This document shows positions 45,588 to 56,713 of a stretch of DNA of 64,000 bases, piece by piece. The position numbers and the translations under genes were made by a program. This stretch comes from Candidatus Absconditabacterales bacterium (GTDB lineage Bacteria > Patescibacteriota > Gracilibacteria > Absconditabacterales > Absconditicoccaceae), in assembly GCA_023228925.1 (NCBI GenBank), contig JALOAF010000001.1, positions 19,852 through 83,851 of the forward strand, read 5' to 3'. The notes below the pieces were generated by a model, which saw only the letters and a list, made by a program, of their open reading frames with translations, made no database searches and was not told the DNA's origin. How positions within the stretch are numbered: the stretch's first letter is position 1; each line of letters opens with the position of its first letter.

Positions 45588-46619
45588 TTATTCTACAAAA
45601 ATTGCTTCTGGTTCTAAAGAAATATTGAATTTATTTTGAACAGCTATCTGTATTTCTTCTGCAAAATCCTTGATGTCTTGTCCTGTAGCCGTTCACTCAT
45701 TTACTAAGATCAAAGCATGGTTTTTGTATGTTCCTACCTTTCAATTATTTTTTCATTTAAAGCCACAAAGATCAATCAGTTGTCATGCAGATAATTTTAT
45801 TGCTCAATTTGAATCAAATCATTTTAGTTCTGGAAACCTTACATACAATGTCTCTCGCTGCTTTTTTGGAATTATTGGATTTTTGAAAAAACTACCTGCT
45901 GTTCAAATAAGTTCCCAGTCTGGCAATTTTTCTTTTCTAATTTGTGTGATTACTTCCACAAAATCAGAAATTTTCATTTTTGATAAATCTAGTCATAGTT
46001 GAGATATTTTTTCGTTTATTCCAGTATATTCACAATTGAATTTATAATTTGTTTTGAATTTTTTTAATCTAAAAACAACATGAGTGATGATAAATTTATC
46101 TTTTAATTCGTTTTTGAAAATACTATCACGATATCCAAAATTACAATCCTTATTTTTCAAGGTTTGAAATTCTTTTGTATCTAAATTGATACCATCTACT
46201 GTCTGAATAATATTCTTTGCTTCTACACCATAAGCTCAAACATTTTGTACGGCTGAAGCTCATATACTACTAGGAATGTATGCTAAATTTTCTAGTCATG
46301 CAAAATTATTGTCTGCACATCGTAAAACAAAATTATGCCAATTCTCTCCTGCTCATACTTTGATCAATATTTCATCATCATTTTCTGACAATATCTCTTT
46401 TCATAAAATATTTATTTTTATGACTAAACCATCAAAATTATTTACAAAAATTGTGTTTGCTCCTGAACCCAAAAAATATTTTTTATTTTGTAAGTAAATC
46501 GGATCGTTTAAAAGAGAAACAATTTCTGATTCATTTTGTATTTGAACAAAATGTTTTGCTATAGACTTTACTTTGAATGTATTATAATTGATTAAGTTTA
46601 TGTTGTTTTGAATTTGCAT
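45588..46619 (-). CDS. murB: UDP-N-acetylenolpyruvoylglucosamine reductase
   Basis: 343 residues. The FAD domain has YNTFKVKSIAKHFV, LGSGANTIF, LENLAYIPSSIGASAVQNVGAYGVE. The catalytic Ser is in GTAGSFFKNP near residue 229. It completes UDP-MurNAc synthesis, so the organism makes peptidoglycan precursors. Gene is convergent with the pilin gene. Confidence 0.96.
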
Positions 46620-46661
46620 TGAAAAAGTAATAGAATAAAAAACGATACTTTATTATATAAT

Positions 46662-46693
46662 AAAAAAAAACTCCTATGCAATAGGAGAATTTT
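46662..46693 (-). terminator. Terminator of the acidic-protein gene
   Basis: CTCCTAT, loop GCA, ATAGGAG (46671-46687), with a T-run on the minus strand. Confidence 0.85.
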
Positions 46694-46713
46694 TGTTTTA
46701 AAAGAGTGAATAT

Positions 46714-48114
46714 TTAAAAATTTCTAAAAATTCATTTTATAATACTTTTCTTTTCTTTTTCTTTTTTTTGCTTTTCTATTTTTTTATATTCTTCTGTAAT
46801 AAGGAAAATAAATTTGTTTATCTTTTCTAATACTTGTGACCTTTTAGATTGATCCTCTATCAAATCTTCAAGTTCATCATACAATAATTCGTCATTTATT
46901 CTTGTTTGTAAAGATTTGTTTTCTAAAATAAATGTAAGTGTGTTAATTTCTTCTTTTTCTTCAGTTTTGAATGTTTCAGTTCTATCAATACTTGCAAAAT
47001 TATCTCATACAAAAACCTTATACATAGTTTTTTTTCTATCATCATTTCATCATAAAACATCAAATCATTCTGACAAATCCTTGTCTACCAATTCATGAAC
47101 CGATTTTGTTTCACGAACTAATTCATAAAACTTTTTTTGCAAATCTGTAGCATCTTTATCTATTTCTACTTGAGTTTCTCTTTCGTGAGCCTCTTGTATT
47201 TCAACATTTTCATCTTCAACATTTTCTTCTTCAATATCTTCTTCCTCTTCAATACCTTCTTCATCTGTAATATATTCAATCTCTTCTTCATTCGCAACAT
47301 CTTCAATATTTTTTTCAATATCTTTCTCTTCAACACTACCTTCTTCAATATTTTTATATTCTTCAATATCATCACCCTCTTCTTCAATATTTTCTAACTC
47401 ACCACTTTCAAGATCTTCTAACTCATCAACTTCTGGTGTTGTTTCTACTTCTAATGTATTATCATCTAAATCTAAAACATCTTCTTTTTCCTCTTCTATA
47501 TTTTCAAATGGATCTACTATTTCATTTTCAAAATTTGGAATTTTATCTTCATTTAGATAGTCAATCTCATCTAAAGCATCAATTTCTGGAGAATTTTCAA
47601 AATCTGGTTCTAAATCACCACCTTCAGTTATTTCTGCTGTTGCTTCTGTTTTCAATGCATTATCATCTAAATCTAAAACATTTTCTTTTTCCTCTTCTAT
47701 GTTTTCAAATGGATCTACCACCTCATTTTCAAAGTCTTCTTTTAAAGTTTCTTGTTCTTTATTCCAATTTTGATCTAAATCATAAATTTTATCATTGGAA
47801 CTAGAAAAATCATTGGGATTTTTTTCAATCACCTGTTCTTCTTTTGGCTCTTCTGGAATAACTTCTTGATACTCATAATCTTCATTACTTGCTTCAGTAT
47901 TTTCATCTTCTATGCTTCATTTTTGTTCATCAGTAGATAAAGTCTTGTTCTCCATTTCTAATAACTCATCTCACTCCTCTATATCCAAAACATCTTTTAT
48001 TGGTTCTAAAACAGCGCTATTTTCAAAAATATCGTTGTCACCACCAAATATGTCAAAACTCTCATTATTTAGGTTTTGATTTGCTGTGTTAGGATTTTGA
48101 TTTTGGTCTGTCAT
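46714..48114 (-). CDS. Highly acidic repetitive protein
   Basis: 466 residues; no family recognised. Glu and Asp make up more than a third. An internal duplication of about 80 residues (at roughly residues 120-205) repeats VVDPFENIEEEKENVLDLDD as IVDPFENIEEEKEDVLDLDD. A Glu-rich region then precedes a basic C-terminal 120 residues. No signal peptide is seen. It could be a cytoplasmic scaffold or charge-rich chaperone-like protein. Promoter is at 48153-48180. Confidence 0.75.
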
Positions 48115-48152
48115 TTTTATTGGAATAATTTATATAAATATATAACAATACT

Positions 48153-48180
48153 ATTATACACAGAAAAAAAAATAATGCAA
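48153..48180 (-). promoter_or_regulatory. Promoter of the acidic-protein gene
   Basis: On the minus strand, TTGCAT (48175-48180), 16-base spacer, TATAAT (48153-48158), 39 bases before the start. Confidence 0.75.
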
Positions 48181-48202
48181 ATTTTAGCCCATAAAATTTT
48201 TT

Positions 48203-48769
48203 ATGTCTGAATATGAAATAACTTATAGCAATAATAAACATGGATATGCTAGAATAAAAAATGGGAAACTCATAATAAGTATTCCTAAAATTTTGAAATA
48301 CAATAAAAAATTTGAACAAAGTTTAATAGAAAATGGAAAAAAATTACTAGAGAAACATAAAAAGTATGATTATGTTAAAGTGAAAGACAAAGATAAAGTT
48401 TTACTTTTTGGTGAGTTTGTAAACAAAACAGAGTTAAAATGAAATTTAGACAAAAAACTAAAAGAAATTTTGTTGGATTATCTGTCCCCAATTGTTGATG
48501 AATATAGCAAAAAACTCTGATATGAGGTCAAAAGTGTTTCAATTAGAAAAGCCAGTAGCAAACGATGATCTTGTTCTCATGATCAAAAAATTATGTTCAG
48601 TCAAAACTTAGTACATTTACCTACAAAATATATCAAATATGTAGTGATACATGAGGTTTGCCATTTAAAACACAAAAATCATTCCAAAGAATTTTGGACA
48701 GAAGTAGAAAAGTTTTTACCAAACTACAGAGAAACAAGGAAGGAGATGAAAAAAATAATAATAGAATAA
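48203..48769 (+). CDS. YgjP-like metallopeptidase (DUF45/WLM superfamily)
   Basis: 188 residues. The zinc site is VIHEVCHLKHKNHSKEFW (H-E-x-x-H-x8-H form), preceded by the SKRGSCS block typical of the YgjP/DUF45 family. Probably a cytoplasmic zinc-dependent peptidase. Divergent from the acidic-protein gene. Confidence 0.88.
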
Positions 48770-48813
48770 TTTTTTACTAACTACTACGAACAGTGCTTGT
48801 ATAGTAATGGAAA

Positions 48814-49089
48814 TTAAAATCTAATGTCCTTTATTTTTCTGCTATAACCATAATTGTTTTCTAATATTTCATTTATTTTATCCAAAATTTCTTTTTTATG
48901 TCTAAATGCTTTTATCTTAATTTCTTGATTTTGAGTTTTAATATGTAAAGTACTAAACCTAATAAATCATTCTAAAGTTGGATCATCAAAAAAATCCTGA
49001 ACTACTTTTAACCCAATAACTCATATCATTCTATCTCCCATAAACTTTTTAGCAAAAGATTTTCTGGCTACATCTTTGAAACTACCCAT
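48814..49089 (-). CDS. DciA-like protein (DUF721), tentative
   Basis: 91 residues. The C-terminal pattern TLHIKTQNQEIKIKAFRHKKEILDKINEIL (in outline) then KDIRF resembles DUF721, whose members include DciA, a helicase loader. The N-terminal part is short. Convergent with the YgjP-like gene. Confidence 0.5.
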
Positions 49090-49157
49090 GTTTTTTTATT
49101 TATATAAATCTTATTTTTATAGTAAAAACTATAAACAAAATTTCAAGTAAAATAAAT

Positions 49158-49185
49158 TTGAAATGTGATATGAAATTAATATAAG
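49158..49185 (+). promoter_or_regulatory. Promoter of the VirB2-like gene
   Basis: TTGAAA (49158-49163), 16-base spacer, TATAAG (49180-49185), 28 bases before the start. Confidence 0.6.
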
Positions 49186-49213
49186 CTAATTGTTTTATAT
49201 TAAATTTTTTCTA

Positions 49214-50041
49214 ATGAAAAAAATAATAGCGTTGATTTTTGTTTTAGTAGCGTTTATGGGGTTTTCTAGTTGACAATGGCAAGATCCATGACAACAAATA
49301 AGTGCAACAATATGTAAAACATGTACAGACGAAGGTTTTTCTTATTCTGATGATCTAAAATGTGAAGTGCCAATATGAAATCTATTAACAAATAGTACGT
49401 GAATTGTTATTGATTGTGATAAGATTACCCCTTGTGTATCTTTGTGATGAGAATATTATGGTGGTTGACAGTGTTGTTTATGAAATGCTAAGTTAGTAAT
49501 AAATAATGAATGTAGGTCTTGTTCGACACTTAGTATAGAAGAACTTAATGCAAATCCTTGAAGATGTTCTGATGATGTATCAGATTGTTCTGAAGATAAA
49601 AAATATACAGAAAACTGACAAGAAAAATGTTGTCCATGAATGCTTGTTCCTGATTCTCAAGACTCAAGTAAAAAGGCTTGTATAACCAATACTCAATGAA
49701 ATTTAGGGATAAATATGAATTCTGACTGTTTGATAAACTGACAATGTAGTTACAATATTTACAAAACATTATGAATTAGACAATCTGACCAAAATCCAAG
49801 TGTTTCTACCTTTGTTCAAGATATTGTTTTGGGGATAACCATGTTTTTGGGAACTGCAATAACTATCATCTTAATAATTAGTGGAATACTTTATATATTA
49901 GCTGCTATTTTAGGAAAATCTAATTTAGCAGATATGGCAAAAAAATGAATTTTTAATTCTATACTATGACTTGTTTTAGTAAGCTGATCTTATGCAATAG
50001 TTAGATTAGTACAATTTGTGGCTACAGCAGGTGGATGATAA
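49214..50041 (+). CDS. Secreted Cys-rich protein with VirB2-like pilin C-terminus
   Basis: 275 residues. A signal peptide (to about residue 20) is followed by about 180 residues rich in paired Cys (CKTC, CCLG, CRSC, CCPG), suggesting a disulfide-stabilised exported domain. Two hydrophobic helices end the protein (about residues 195-225 and 240-268) separated by a short basic loop, the layout of VirB2/TrbC pilins of candidate-phyla bacteria. A partner for the VirD4-like ATPase at 15418-18294 is possible. Confidence 0.7.
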
Positions 50042-50071
50042 TAATTTATAGCATTACAAACAAAAAAGATA

Positions 50072-50965
50072 ATGCAAGTATTTTGGTGAATAATATGAAT
50101 TATAGTAATTGTTTATATACGAATACGAATAATAAACAAGGCTTTCAAAAATAAAAACTTCAAACGACACTTAAGTTTCAATATTTTTATATTATCAATA
50201 TTTTTAGTTACTTTTCTCTATTTTTATAAAGATTTATTGATATTTTTTAATCTAGAACATCTATATTTATTAGAAGGCAATCACTGGAAAAACATATTAT
50301 CTTTTGTTTTTTATTGTTTGGCCTTTATTATTTTACTTACAAGCTCTTTTGGGAATATAACAAAAAAATCTTCATTTAAATTTATTTTTATAGCCTTAAT
50401 TTTGTTTTTGGGAATTGGTATAGGTGGAAGTATAATGTGAATTAATTTATTATTTATGTATTATATTATATCTAGCTATGCAGAGGAAATATTGAAGTTT
50501 TCTGTATGACAAAATGTTTTTTTAGAAAAACAAAGTATAGATAAAAATTTATCTACTTCAAAATCAACAAAAAAACTTACTCTAAAAAAAATAGACCTAA
50601 TATTTTTTGCTATTGTTGCTTGATTGGGATTTAGTGTTATAGAAAATGTTTTTTATTTAGTAGTTTCCTATTTTTCAAAGTGAGGAAATGTTTTAATGAA
50701 TGTTTGAAGATCTATTTTTGCAACACTATTGCATGTGGTAGCTACAGGGCTAGTAGCATTTTTTATAGCAAAAAAACATGATAATAAGGGTAAAGATTTA
50801 TTGAAATATTTTGTGTGAATTCTTGCTGGTTTTGCCTTGCATGGGATTTACAATCTAAGTTTATTTTATAATATTAAAATTATTACAATAATTATATTAA
50901 TTTCTTGTTATTTCATATTAAGTTATTTATTGTTTAATTCCGACTTAATTTATCAAAAAAAATAA
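50072..50965 (+). CDS. PrsW family intramembrane protease
   Basis: 297 residues, about eight hydrophobic segments. The PrsW motifs are SYAEEILKF (paired Glu), GLGFSVIENVFYL, a helix with LLHVVATGL, and HGIYNL. PrsW proteases cleave anti-sigma factors in the membrane. The next plus-strand gene is a membrane protein with FecR-like features, so this pair may form a signalling unit; that link is inference. Confidence 0.8.
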
Positions 50966-51282
50966 TATGCAATATGAAATAAATGGTTTTGTTGTTTTGA
51001 CAATTGTTGTGTTTTTTAATCATTGCAAATGAAAAAAAATTATAAACAATATATTGTCAGCATAAACCAGAACTAGTACATACATTATATTATTCTATGA
51101 AAGAATATTTTTTTATTATATTTTTAATTTTCTGCTAATTTATTTTTATCATATATTATTGTATTGTTCAAGGAGGATAAATTGGCTGATGGGTTTTATT
51201 TTGACGAAATCAATACTTTTTTGTCACAAAATCATTTTTCATTCGTATATAGATATAGTGGTATTTAGATTTTCTATGTAAA
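50966..51282 (+). other. Gap with a possible tiny gene
   Basis: Mostly noncoding and A+T-rich. It contains an AAGGAGG Shine-Dalgarno at 51170-51177, the strongest I see in the window, in front of a TTG-started 28-codon frame listed separately. Confidence 0.5.
51182..51268 (+). CDS. Possible 28-residue peptide with strong ribosome-binding site
   Basis: TTG start with AAGGAGG four to ten bases upstream; peptide M/L-ADGFYFDEINTFLSQNH then FSFVYRYSGI and a TAG stop. It ends 14 bases before the FecR-like gene, so it may be a leader peptide. Most genes here show weak Shine-Dalgarno sequences, which makes this site stand out. Not recognised. Confidence 0.35.
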   Translation: MADGFYFDEINTFLSQNHFSFVYRYSGI

Positions 51283-52593
51283 ATGAAATTAAAAGAATAT
51301 TTTACAATACAACAAGACTACAAAATAAATGAAAATGATAAATTTTTTATTTATGAAAAAATTATTTCTCAAAAAAATAAAAAAAGTTTTTTTGATATAA
51401 AAATATTTGATTTTTTGAGTGTAAAATCCTTTGCTTATGGATTTATGATGGTAATTCTCTTAATATGAATTTATTGAATTTATTTTTTCAATGGAGATTT
51501 TTCTTATGAATGATTTATGGTAAAAAACAATTCAAACTTAGTTACCGCTGACTATATCGCTCAAATTATAGAATTCGATGGAGACTTTTATGTCAAACAT
51601 GACAACAATTATTATAAAACAAATAAAATTTCAAATGGTGATAATGTTGTTCTAAAAAAATGATCAGAAATAGTTTTTAACACTCTATCTGGTACTAGTG
51701 CAAAAATCGTTTGACCAGCCAAATTCACTTTACACAAAGAACTTACAAATTACAAGCTCATTATTTCTGAAGGAGATTTTATAAAAATGGAATCTACCAG
51801 CCCATCCAACGATTCTATGGAAATAGTTTTAGATGATATCACTATTTCTAGTGAAAAAAACATCAATTTGTTGGTTACAAAACAAAAGAATGAATATAAA
51901 ATAAACAATCAATGAGACAAAGTATTGATTAAAAAAGATGATAAAACTCAAGAATTATGATGACAACAATTATTAGCAATCAAAGAAAACGATATCACTT
52001 TGATTCAAAATATTCAAGACTTTGAACAAGCTATAACAAAACAAAACATTAGTCAAACATTTGCAATAGTAGACAAAGAGATAAAAGATTTAGAACAAAT
52101 TAATGAAAATATTGTTAATGAAATCTCTGTAAAAAATAATGAATCTATCGATTTGAAATTAGCTGAAAATTTAGGCTTTTTAGATAAAAAAGAAACTCCA
52201 AGTCAAGAGCAGACAAAAGAACTTTATTCTATATTGGACAAAAGCTCTGTCTTATTTGATTTAGAGTGATTGTACAAAAATCAGTTGTTATGAGATCAAA
52301 GAGGATTTAATGACTACAAACAATCATTAGAAAGGAAAATACAAAAATTATATAAAATATTTAAACTAAACTATCAAGAAACATCCTTAGATAATAGTAT
52401 AATAGATATTAAGGAACAATTAGAAGACACTTATCATATACCATCAAAATATTTGTTGAATTTGGATACAATGTTAAATTGGATCAAATATATACAATCA
52501 TTGGAAAATTGATCAAACACAAATATAGAAGAAATAGATCAATTATGGGATAATCTTAAAACCAATCCACCAATCAATTTGGTGTTTAAATAA
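51283..52593 (+). CDS. Membrane protein with FecR-like domain
   Basis: 436 residues. A cytoplasmic N-terminal part (about residues 1-50), one membrane helix (about 51-70) and an external domain. Residues 80-150 hold the pattern of a FecR domain (GDFYVKHDNNYYKTNKI, LKKGSEIVFNT, SAKIVGPAKFTL). FecR-type proteins act as anti-sigma or sensory partners. The rest is helical and Lys/Glu-rich. No sigma factor is adjacent. Terminator at 52657-52690. Confidence 0.6.
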
Positions 52594-52916
52594 TATTGGT
52601 TTATTTAGTTTAAAACAAATTCCACAATCTTATTTTAAACTAAAAAATCGTAGGTTAAAAAACTCGACAAACAATAATGTCGAGTTTTTTATATATTTAA
52701 ATTTAGTGGAAACAAATATTTGAGTTTTTGTGTAATAAAATAACTAATTATCTTACTTCAACTGTTGTTTTAATTTTACTAAACTAAATAAAAAAACTGA
52801 CAGGTATTTTAGTTTTTTTATTAAGATATACTGAATTTAGCTTAATGTTAGACTAATCTTGTTCTTTCTTATTAGAATTTATAGGCAATTTTTTCAACTC
52901 TTGAACAAAATCACAA
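52594..52916. other. Intergenic gap with terminators
   Basis: Holds the terminator at 52657-52690 and an A+T-rich hairpin (AAAAAACT with AGTTTTTT, about 52789-52820), which could serve lemA on the minus strand. Nothing else is recognised. Confidence 0.6.
52657..52690 (+). terminator. Terminator of the FecR-like gene
   Basis: AAAACTCGAC, loop, GTCGAGTTTT with flanking T-run. Confidence 0.85.
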
Positions 52917-53528
52917 CTAAAATTGAACCTTTGGAACTACTTTCTCTGCTTCTGCTGTAGCAAAAAATTCTTCACGCTTAAATCCAAACAATTTAGCAAT
53001 AATGTTTGTAGGAAAGACTTCTATAGACGAATTGTATTCATTTACAGTAGAGTTGAAAAATCTTCTACTTGCAGCTATTTTATTTTCTATATCAGACAAT
53101 TCTCACTGTAGTTGTAAAAAACCTTGATTGGCCTTTAGTTCTGGATAGTTTTCTGACACAGCAAACAAGCTTTTTAGTGCTCCAGTCATAGCTTGGTCTG
53201 CAGAAAGCTTTTGATCCATAGAACCAGCATTCAAAAAACTTGTTCTAGCTTTTGTTATATTTTCTAGTGTTTCTTTTTCATGTCCAGCATAGCCTTTTAC
53301 TGTATTTACAAGATTGTCAATCAAATCAAACCTCATCTTCATTTGTACATCGATATCAGCAAGAGAATTTTTGATATTATTTCTAAGTTTTATCAAAGAA
53401 TTGTATCTTAGGATAAGGTACAAAATCAAAAATCCAACCAAAATAAATAAAATTGTATTGGCACTAATTCCAGCACGAACAACATTTCATGCTTCGATCA
53501 CATTTGTTGTAATTTCTTCTCAAGTCAT
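52917..53528 (-). CDS. lemA: LemA family protein
   Basis: 203 residues. A membrane helix (about residues 25-45) is followed by the family core RYNSLIKLRNNIKNSLADIDVQ, then RFDLIDNLVNTVKGYA, then ARRFFNSTVNEYN-type block written as SRRFFNSTVNEYNSSI. LemA proteins form coiled-coil bundles at the membrane; function unclear. Stop is TAG. Confidence 0.93.
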
Positions 53529-53555
53529 TTTTTTGTAAATTTAAATATTAAAAAA

Positions 53556-54011
53556 CTATTTTTTTTGTTTACTATATGTTTTTAGATTTTCTATTTTTTG
53601 TGTTTTGTATCATTCTGGCAACAATTGATTGAGTGTTTTTATCTGATAATTTCATTTGATATCAGCACTAATTATCCAAATATCTTTATCAGAAACTTGG
53701 GCAAATAATAAAATATATTGCAAGCAAGCTCAGCAAATAGCTACAAGTTTTGTATCTACGGTACATACTGCCTTAAATTCATAAAATCAATGAGAAACTG
53801 CATTGTCTACAGCACAACGCTCTGCACAAGTACCAAGCCCACTAATTGCACTTTCAACATTACATCATCAAAAAATTTTTCAATTCATTGTCAAAATACT
53901 TGCTCATATTTTGTGCATAGAACGATGAGAAAAAGCATTTTTACGAGTTTCTTTGGCCAACTTGATCATATCTTTAATTTCTTTTTCTGTGAGAGGACAT
54001 TTTGTTGACAT
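53556..54011 (-). CDS. cdd: Cytidine deaminase
   Basis: 151 residues. Zinc site: TCAERCAV (with catalytic Glu) near residues 61-68 and ICGACLQ near 92-98. The CNVESA substrate loop precedes it. It converts cytidine to uridine in pyrimidine salvage, in keeping with an organism that imports nucleosides. Confidence 0.94.
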
Positions 54012-54039
54012 AAAAATCATTTATTAAATGATAAAGCAA

Positions 54040-54240
54040 CTATTTCCTTTTTTTCAAAAATTCTGTTCTCAAATAAACTCATTTCACTTCAACAAAATCA
54101 GGATCATCTGTAAGACGAATTTTTTTGATAGCTTCTCATTTTTTGAATACTTGTGAACTTCATTTTACTTGAAGGTCTTTGATAGCTTGAACCGTGTCTC
54201 ATGTTTGCAAAACATTTCCATTACAATCTTTTGTTTCCAT
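54040..54240 (-). CDS. PhnA/YjdM C-terminal domain protein
   Basis: 66 residues. DCNGNVLQTGDTVQAIKDL, VKGSSQVFKKGEAIKKI and the final LRTEFLKK match the PhnA/YjdM SH3-like domain. The usual N-terminal zinc ribbon is absent, so this is the domain alone. Function in that family is uncertain. Confidence 0.85.
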
Positions 54241-54737
54241 AATCTTTTTTCTTAATAAATAAATTTCTAAATACTAGAATAAGATTTCCTTTCTCCTTTT
54301 CAAATGATTTTGGAAAAATATTTTTTTTGCATTTAATAGATAATAGATTATTTTATATTTAGTTGTGTCAAATGTTCAAACTCTTGGCTTGCATATGTTT
54401 TTTTAAACAAAATTAAAAGTAGGAGTTTTTTACTTAGAAAACAAATTATTTAACAACAAAAATCTCTTCACTCTAACTTATCATCAATAAACTTCTTACA
54501 ACAACAAGTTCATTCACGAGTAAACTGAGGATTTGAAAAACAATTATAAAAAACATTTTTTTGCCCAACAAACAATCTATTTTTTGAAAAATTAAGAAAT
54601 ATTCTGCAAAAGGGTTTAAAAAATATTGTTTAATATTTAAAGATCAATAAGCACAAAAAACTCAGTTAATAGATAAATTTTTGTAGTTAAAATTAAAATA
54701 ATTTAGAATTAGACTTGTCTTATATAAGCTTATTTGT
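54241..54737. other. A+T-rich gap with a possible Cys-rich remnant
   Basis: No gene with a normal start is seen. On the minus strand a frame of about 54450-54615 lacks ATG but encodes a Cys-rich peptide (YNCFSNPQFTREGTCCCKKF, later GRDFCC) with the look of a decayed zinc ribbon. Confidence 0.45.
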
Positions 54738-56177
54738 CTATCTCATTTTAGCTACTGGCTCTCATTCTGAAAAACCAGCATTAGTTTGAACTCAAATAAT
54801 AGCCTTTTTGTTAAATTCTTTGAGATTGTTGGCTCAAACATAAGTCATGGCAGAACGAAGACCTGCCATAAAGTCATCTACAATATCTCATGCAGACTCT
54901 CTTCATTTTTTTATATAAATTTTTGAATTTGAAATTCCTTCACGAAACATCTCTTTTTTCAATAATTCAAATTTCGAACTATTTTGATTTCTTAAATTTA
55001 CTGCTTTTTTGGATGCCATTCCATAATTATCTTTATACATATTTCCATCATTATCATACTTTATATCTCACACAGATTCTAATGTTCCAGCAAACAAAGA
55101 CCCAAGCATTACATGATTTGCTCAAGCAGCCAAAGCCAAATTCATGTCTCTTGGAGATTTTATTCATCCATCTGCCCAAACAAAACCACCATGCTTTTTT
55201 GCTTCTTTTGCACACTTGTATACTGCAGTAAACTGAGGTCTTCATACTCAAGTTTTCATCCTTGTGGTACACATAGCTCCAGGTCAAATTCCTACCTTTA
55301 CTCCATTTGCTCCAGCTTGTATAAGTTCGCGAGTAGCTTCTTCTGTAATTACATTTCCAGCAATCAATATTGGTCAATTTCCAAATAATTTTCTGAATTT
55401 TTTGATATTTTCTATCATAGATTTTTGATACCCATGAGCTGTATCCAAAACAAAAACATTTATTCATAATTCAAATAACTTATGAATTTTTTCCTCAAAA
55501 CTATTTATTCATATTGCTACAGCCACATTCAATTTTCCACTTTTGTCCAAACTTGGCCTGTAAATACTATTTCTAATAGTATTTTTTTTAGTTAAAATTC
55601 CTTTCAAAATTCAATTTTTATCTACAATTGGCAAGGATGATATGTTTTTTTTATCCATTATATTAAAAGCATCTTCGTTTGAAATTCACACTTCTCATGT
55701 AACAAGTTGTCCTTTTTTTATATTTCAAAGTAAAGAAAATTGATCCAAATCCTCAAAATCTTTTGGAGTAAATATTCAAATAGCTTTGAAATTATCATCT
55801 ACCATCACCACACAGTTGTGATCCCTTTTGTGAATTATTCACATAGCATCTCTAATTGTGTTGTCGCTTTTTACCGTAATAGGAGTATCATATTTAGAAT
55901 TGGCATTTTTAACGTGCTTTATAACGCTTTCCAATGTTTCTATAGACATATCTTGTGGTAAAACTGCCAATCCACCATAGCGAGCTATAGTTTCTGCCAT
56001 TCTTTTCCCTGCTATAGCATTCATATTTGCTACGACTATTGGAATCTCTGTTCAAAATGAATTTGTTGGTTTTACATCAATCTCAAATCTAGATCTTCAT
56101 TCAAAATAATTTTGAAATAAAAATACATCTTGATAAGTCAATTCTTCATTTTCATAAATTGAGTTATTAAATTTCAT
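54738..56177 (-). CDS. guaB: Inosine-5'-monophosphate dehydrogenase
   Basis: 479 residues. Two CBS domains (about residues 90-215) interrupt the barrel. The active-site loop is GIGPGAMCTTR with the catalytic Cys; Ala replaces the usual Ser before it. VWADGGIKSPRD and a flap region follow. It makes XMP from IMP, the first step to GMP. Stop TAG. Confidence 0.95.
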
Positions 56178-56305
56178 GATTTTTATATAAAAAGTATAAA
56201 GAAAAACAAAGTTATATATACAAAAAATATACACAAATTGCAACAAAAAATTAAACACCAGTTCTTGTGCTATTTTTCAAACAACCATTTTTTTGAAAAA
56301 ATTAC

Positions 56306-56333
56306 TTGATTTTATGTTTTATATTCATATAAA
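56306..56333 (+). promoter_or_regulatory. Promoter of tRNA-Gly(UCA)
   Basis: TTGATT (56306-56311), 16-base spacer, TATAAA (56328-56333), about 30 bases before the tRNA. Confidence 0.65.
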
Positions 56334-56362
56334 ATGCACCACGCCAGTATTTTTTTAATTGT

Positions 56363-56436
56363 GCGGGTATGATGTAGTTGGTGTAGCATAGCAGACTTCA
56401 GCTCTGCTTGTACGGGTTCGAGTCCCGTTACCCGCT
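56363..56436 (+). tRNA. tRNA-Gly(UCA), decodes UGA as glycine
   Basis: 74 bases. Acceptor GCGGGTA with TACCCGC and discriminator T, matching tRNA-Gly(UCC) at 30901-30974. D arm ATGT with GCAT around a GG-containing loop; anticodon stem GCAGA with TCTGC and loop CTTCAGC, anticodon TCA; T arm ACGGG, TTCGAGT, CCCGT. Tryptophan or selenocysteine identity is unlikely given the Gly-type acceptor and the normal length. It explains the in-frame TGA codons throughout the window. Confidence 0.95.
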
Positions 56437-56473
56437 ATTTTGTATTATTTACAAACTATAGCAAAAACATAGA

Positions 56474-56713
56474 ATGCGACAACAAATAGTTTTGGGATGA
56501 TTGTTTATGTTAATTGGAGCAGTTTTGATTTATTATTCAGCGCAGTTGGTCAATATTTTGGGTAGAATTGCACGAGCTGAAAAAAATCTTGGGTGAACAA
56601 GAAATGCTATCGTTTTGTTTGGTTTTGCAATTATAGTACTGGGTGTTTTGTATATGTTTGGTGTGTTAAATATGTGATCACCTCTCAAATCTGAATCTGT
56701 TGGTGCTTTTTAG
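56474..56713 (+). CDS. Small membrane protein
   Basis: 79 residues with two hydrophobic segments (about 5-27 and 45-66) joined by a basic loop. Several Gly are UGA. It follows the tRNA-Gly(UCA) gene and precedes degenerate tRNA copies. No family is recognised. Confidence 0.7.

Noticed and set aside
47065-47832. Plus-strand frames rich in Phe, Leu and Ile opposite the acidic protein
   Set aside because: They are complements of Glu/Asp-rich codons; the minus-strand frame is continuous, with promoter and terminator.
55054-55467. A 137-codon minus-strand frame rich in Trp, Tyr and Ser
   Set aside because: It is another frame of guaB; the composition is typical of a shadow frame and guaB is complete.
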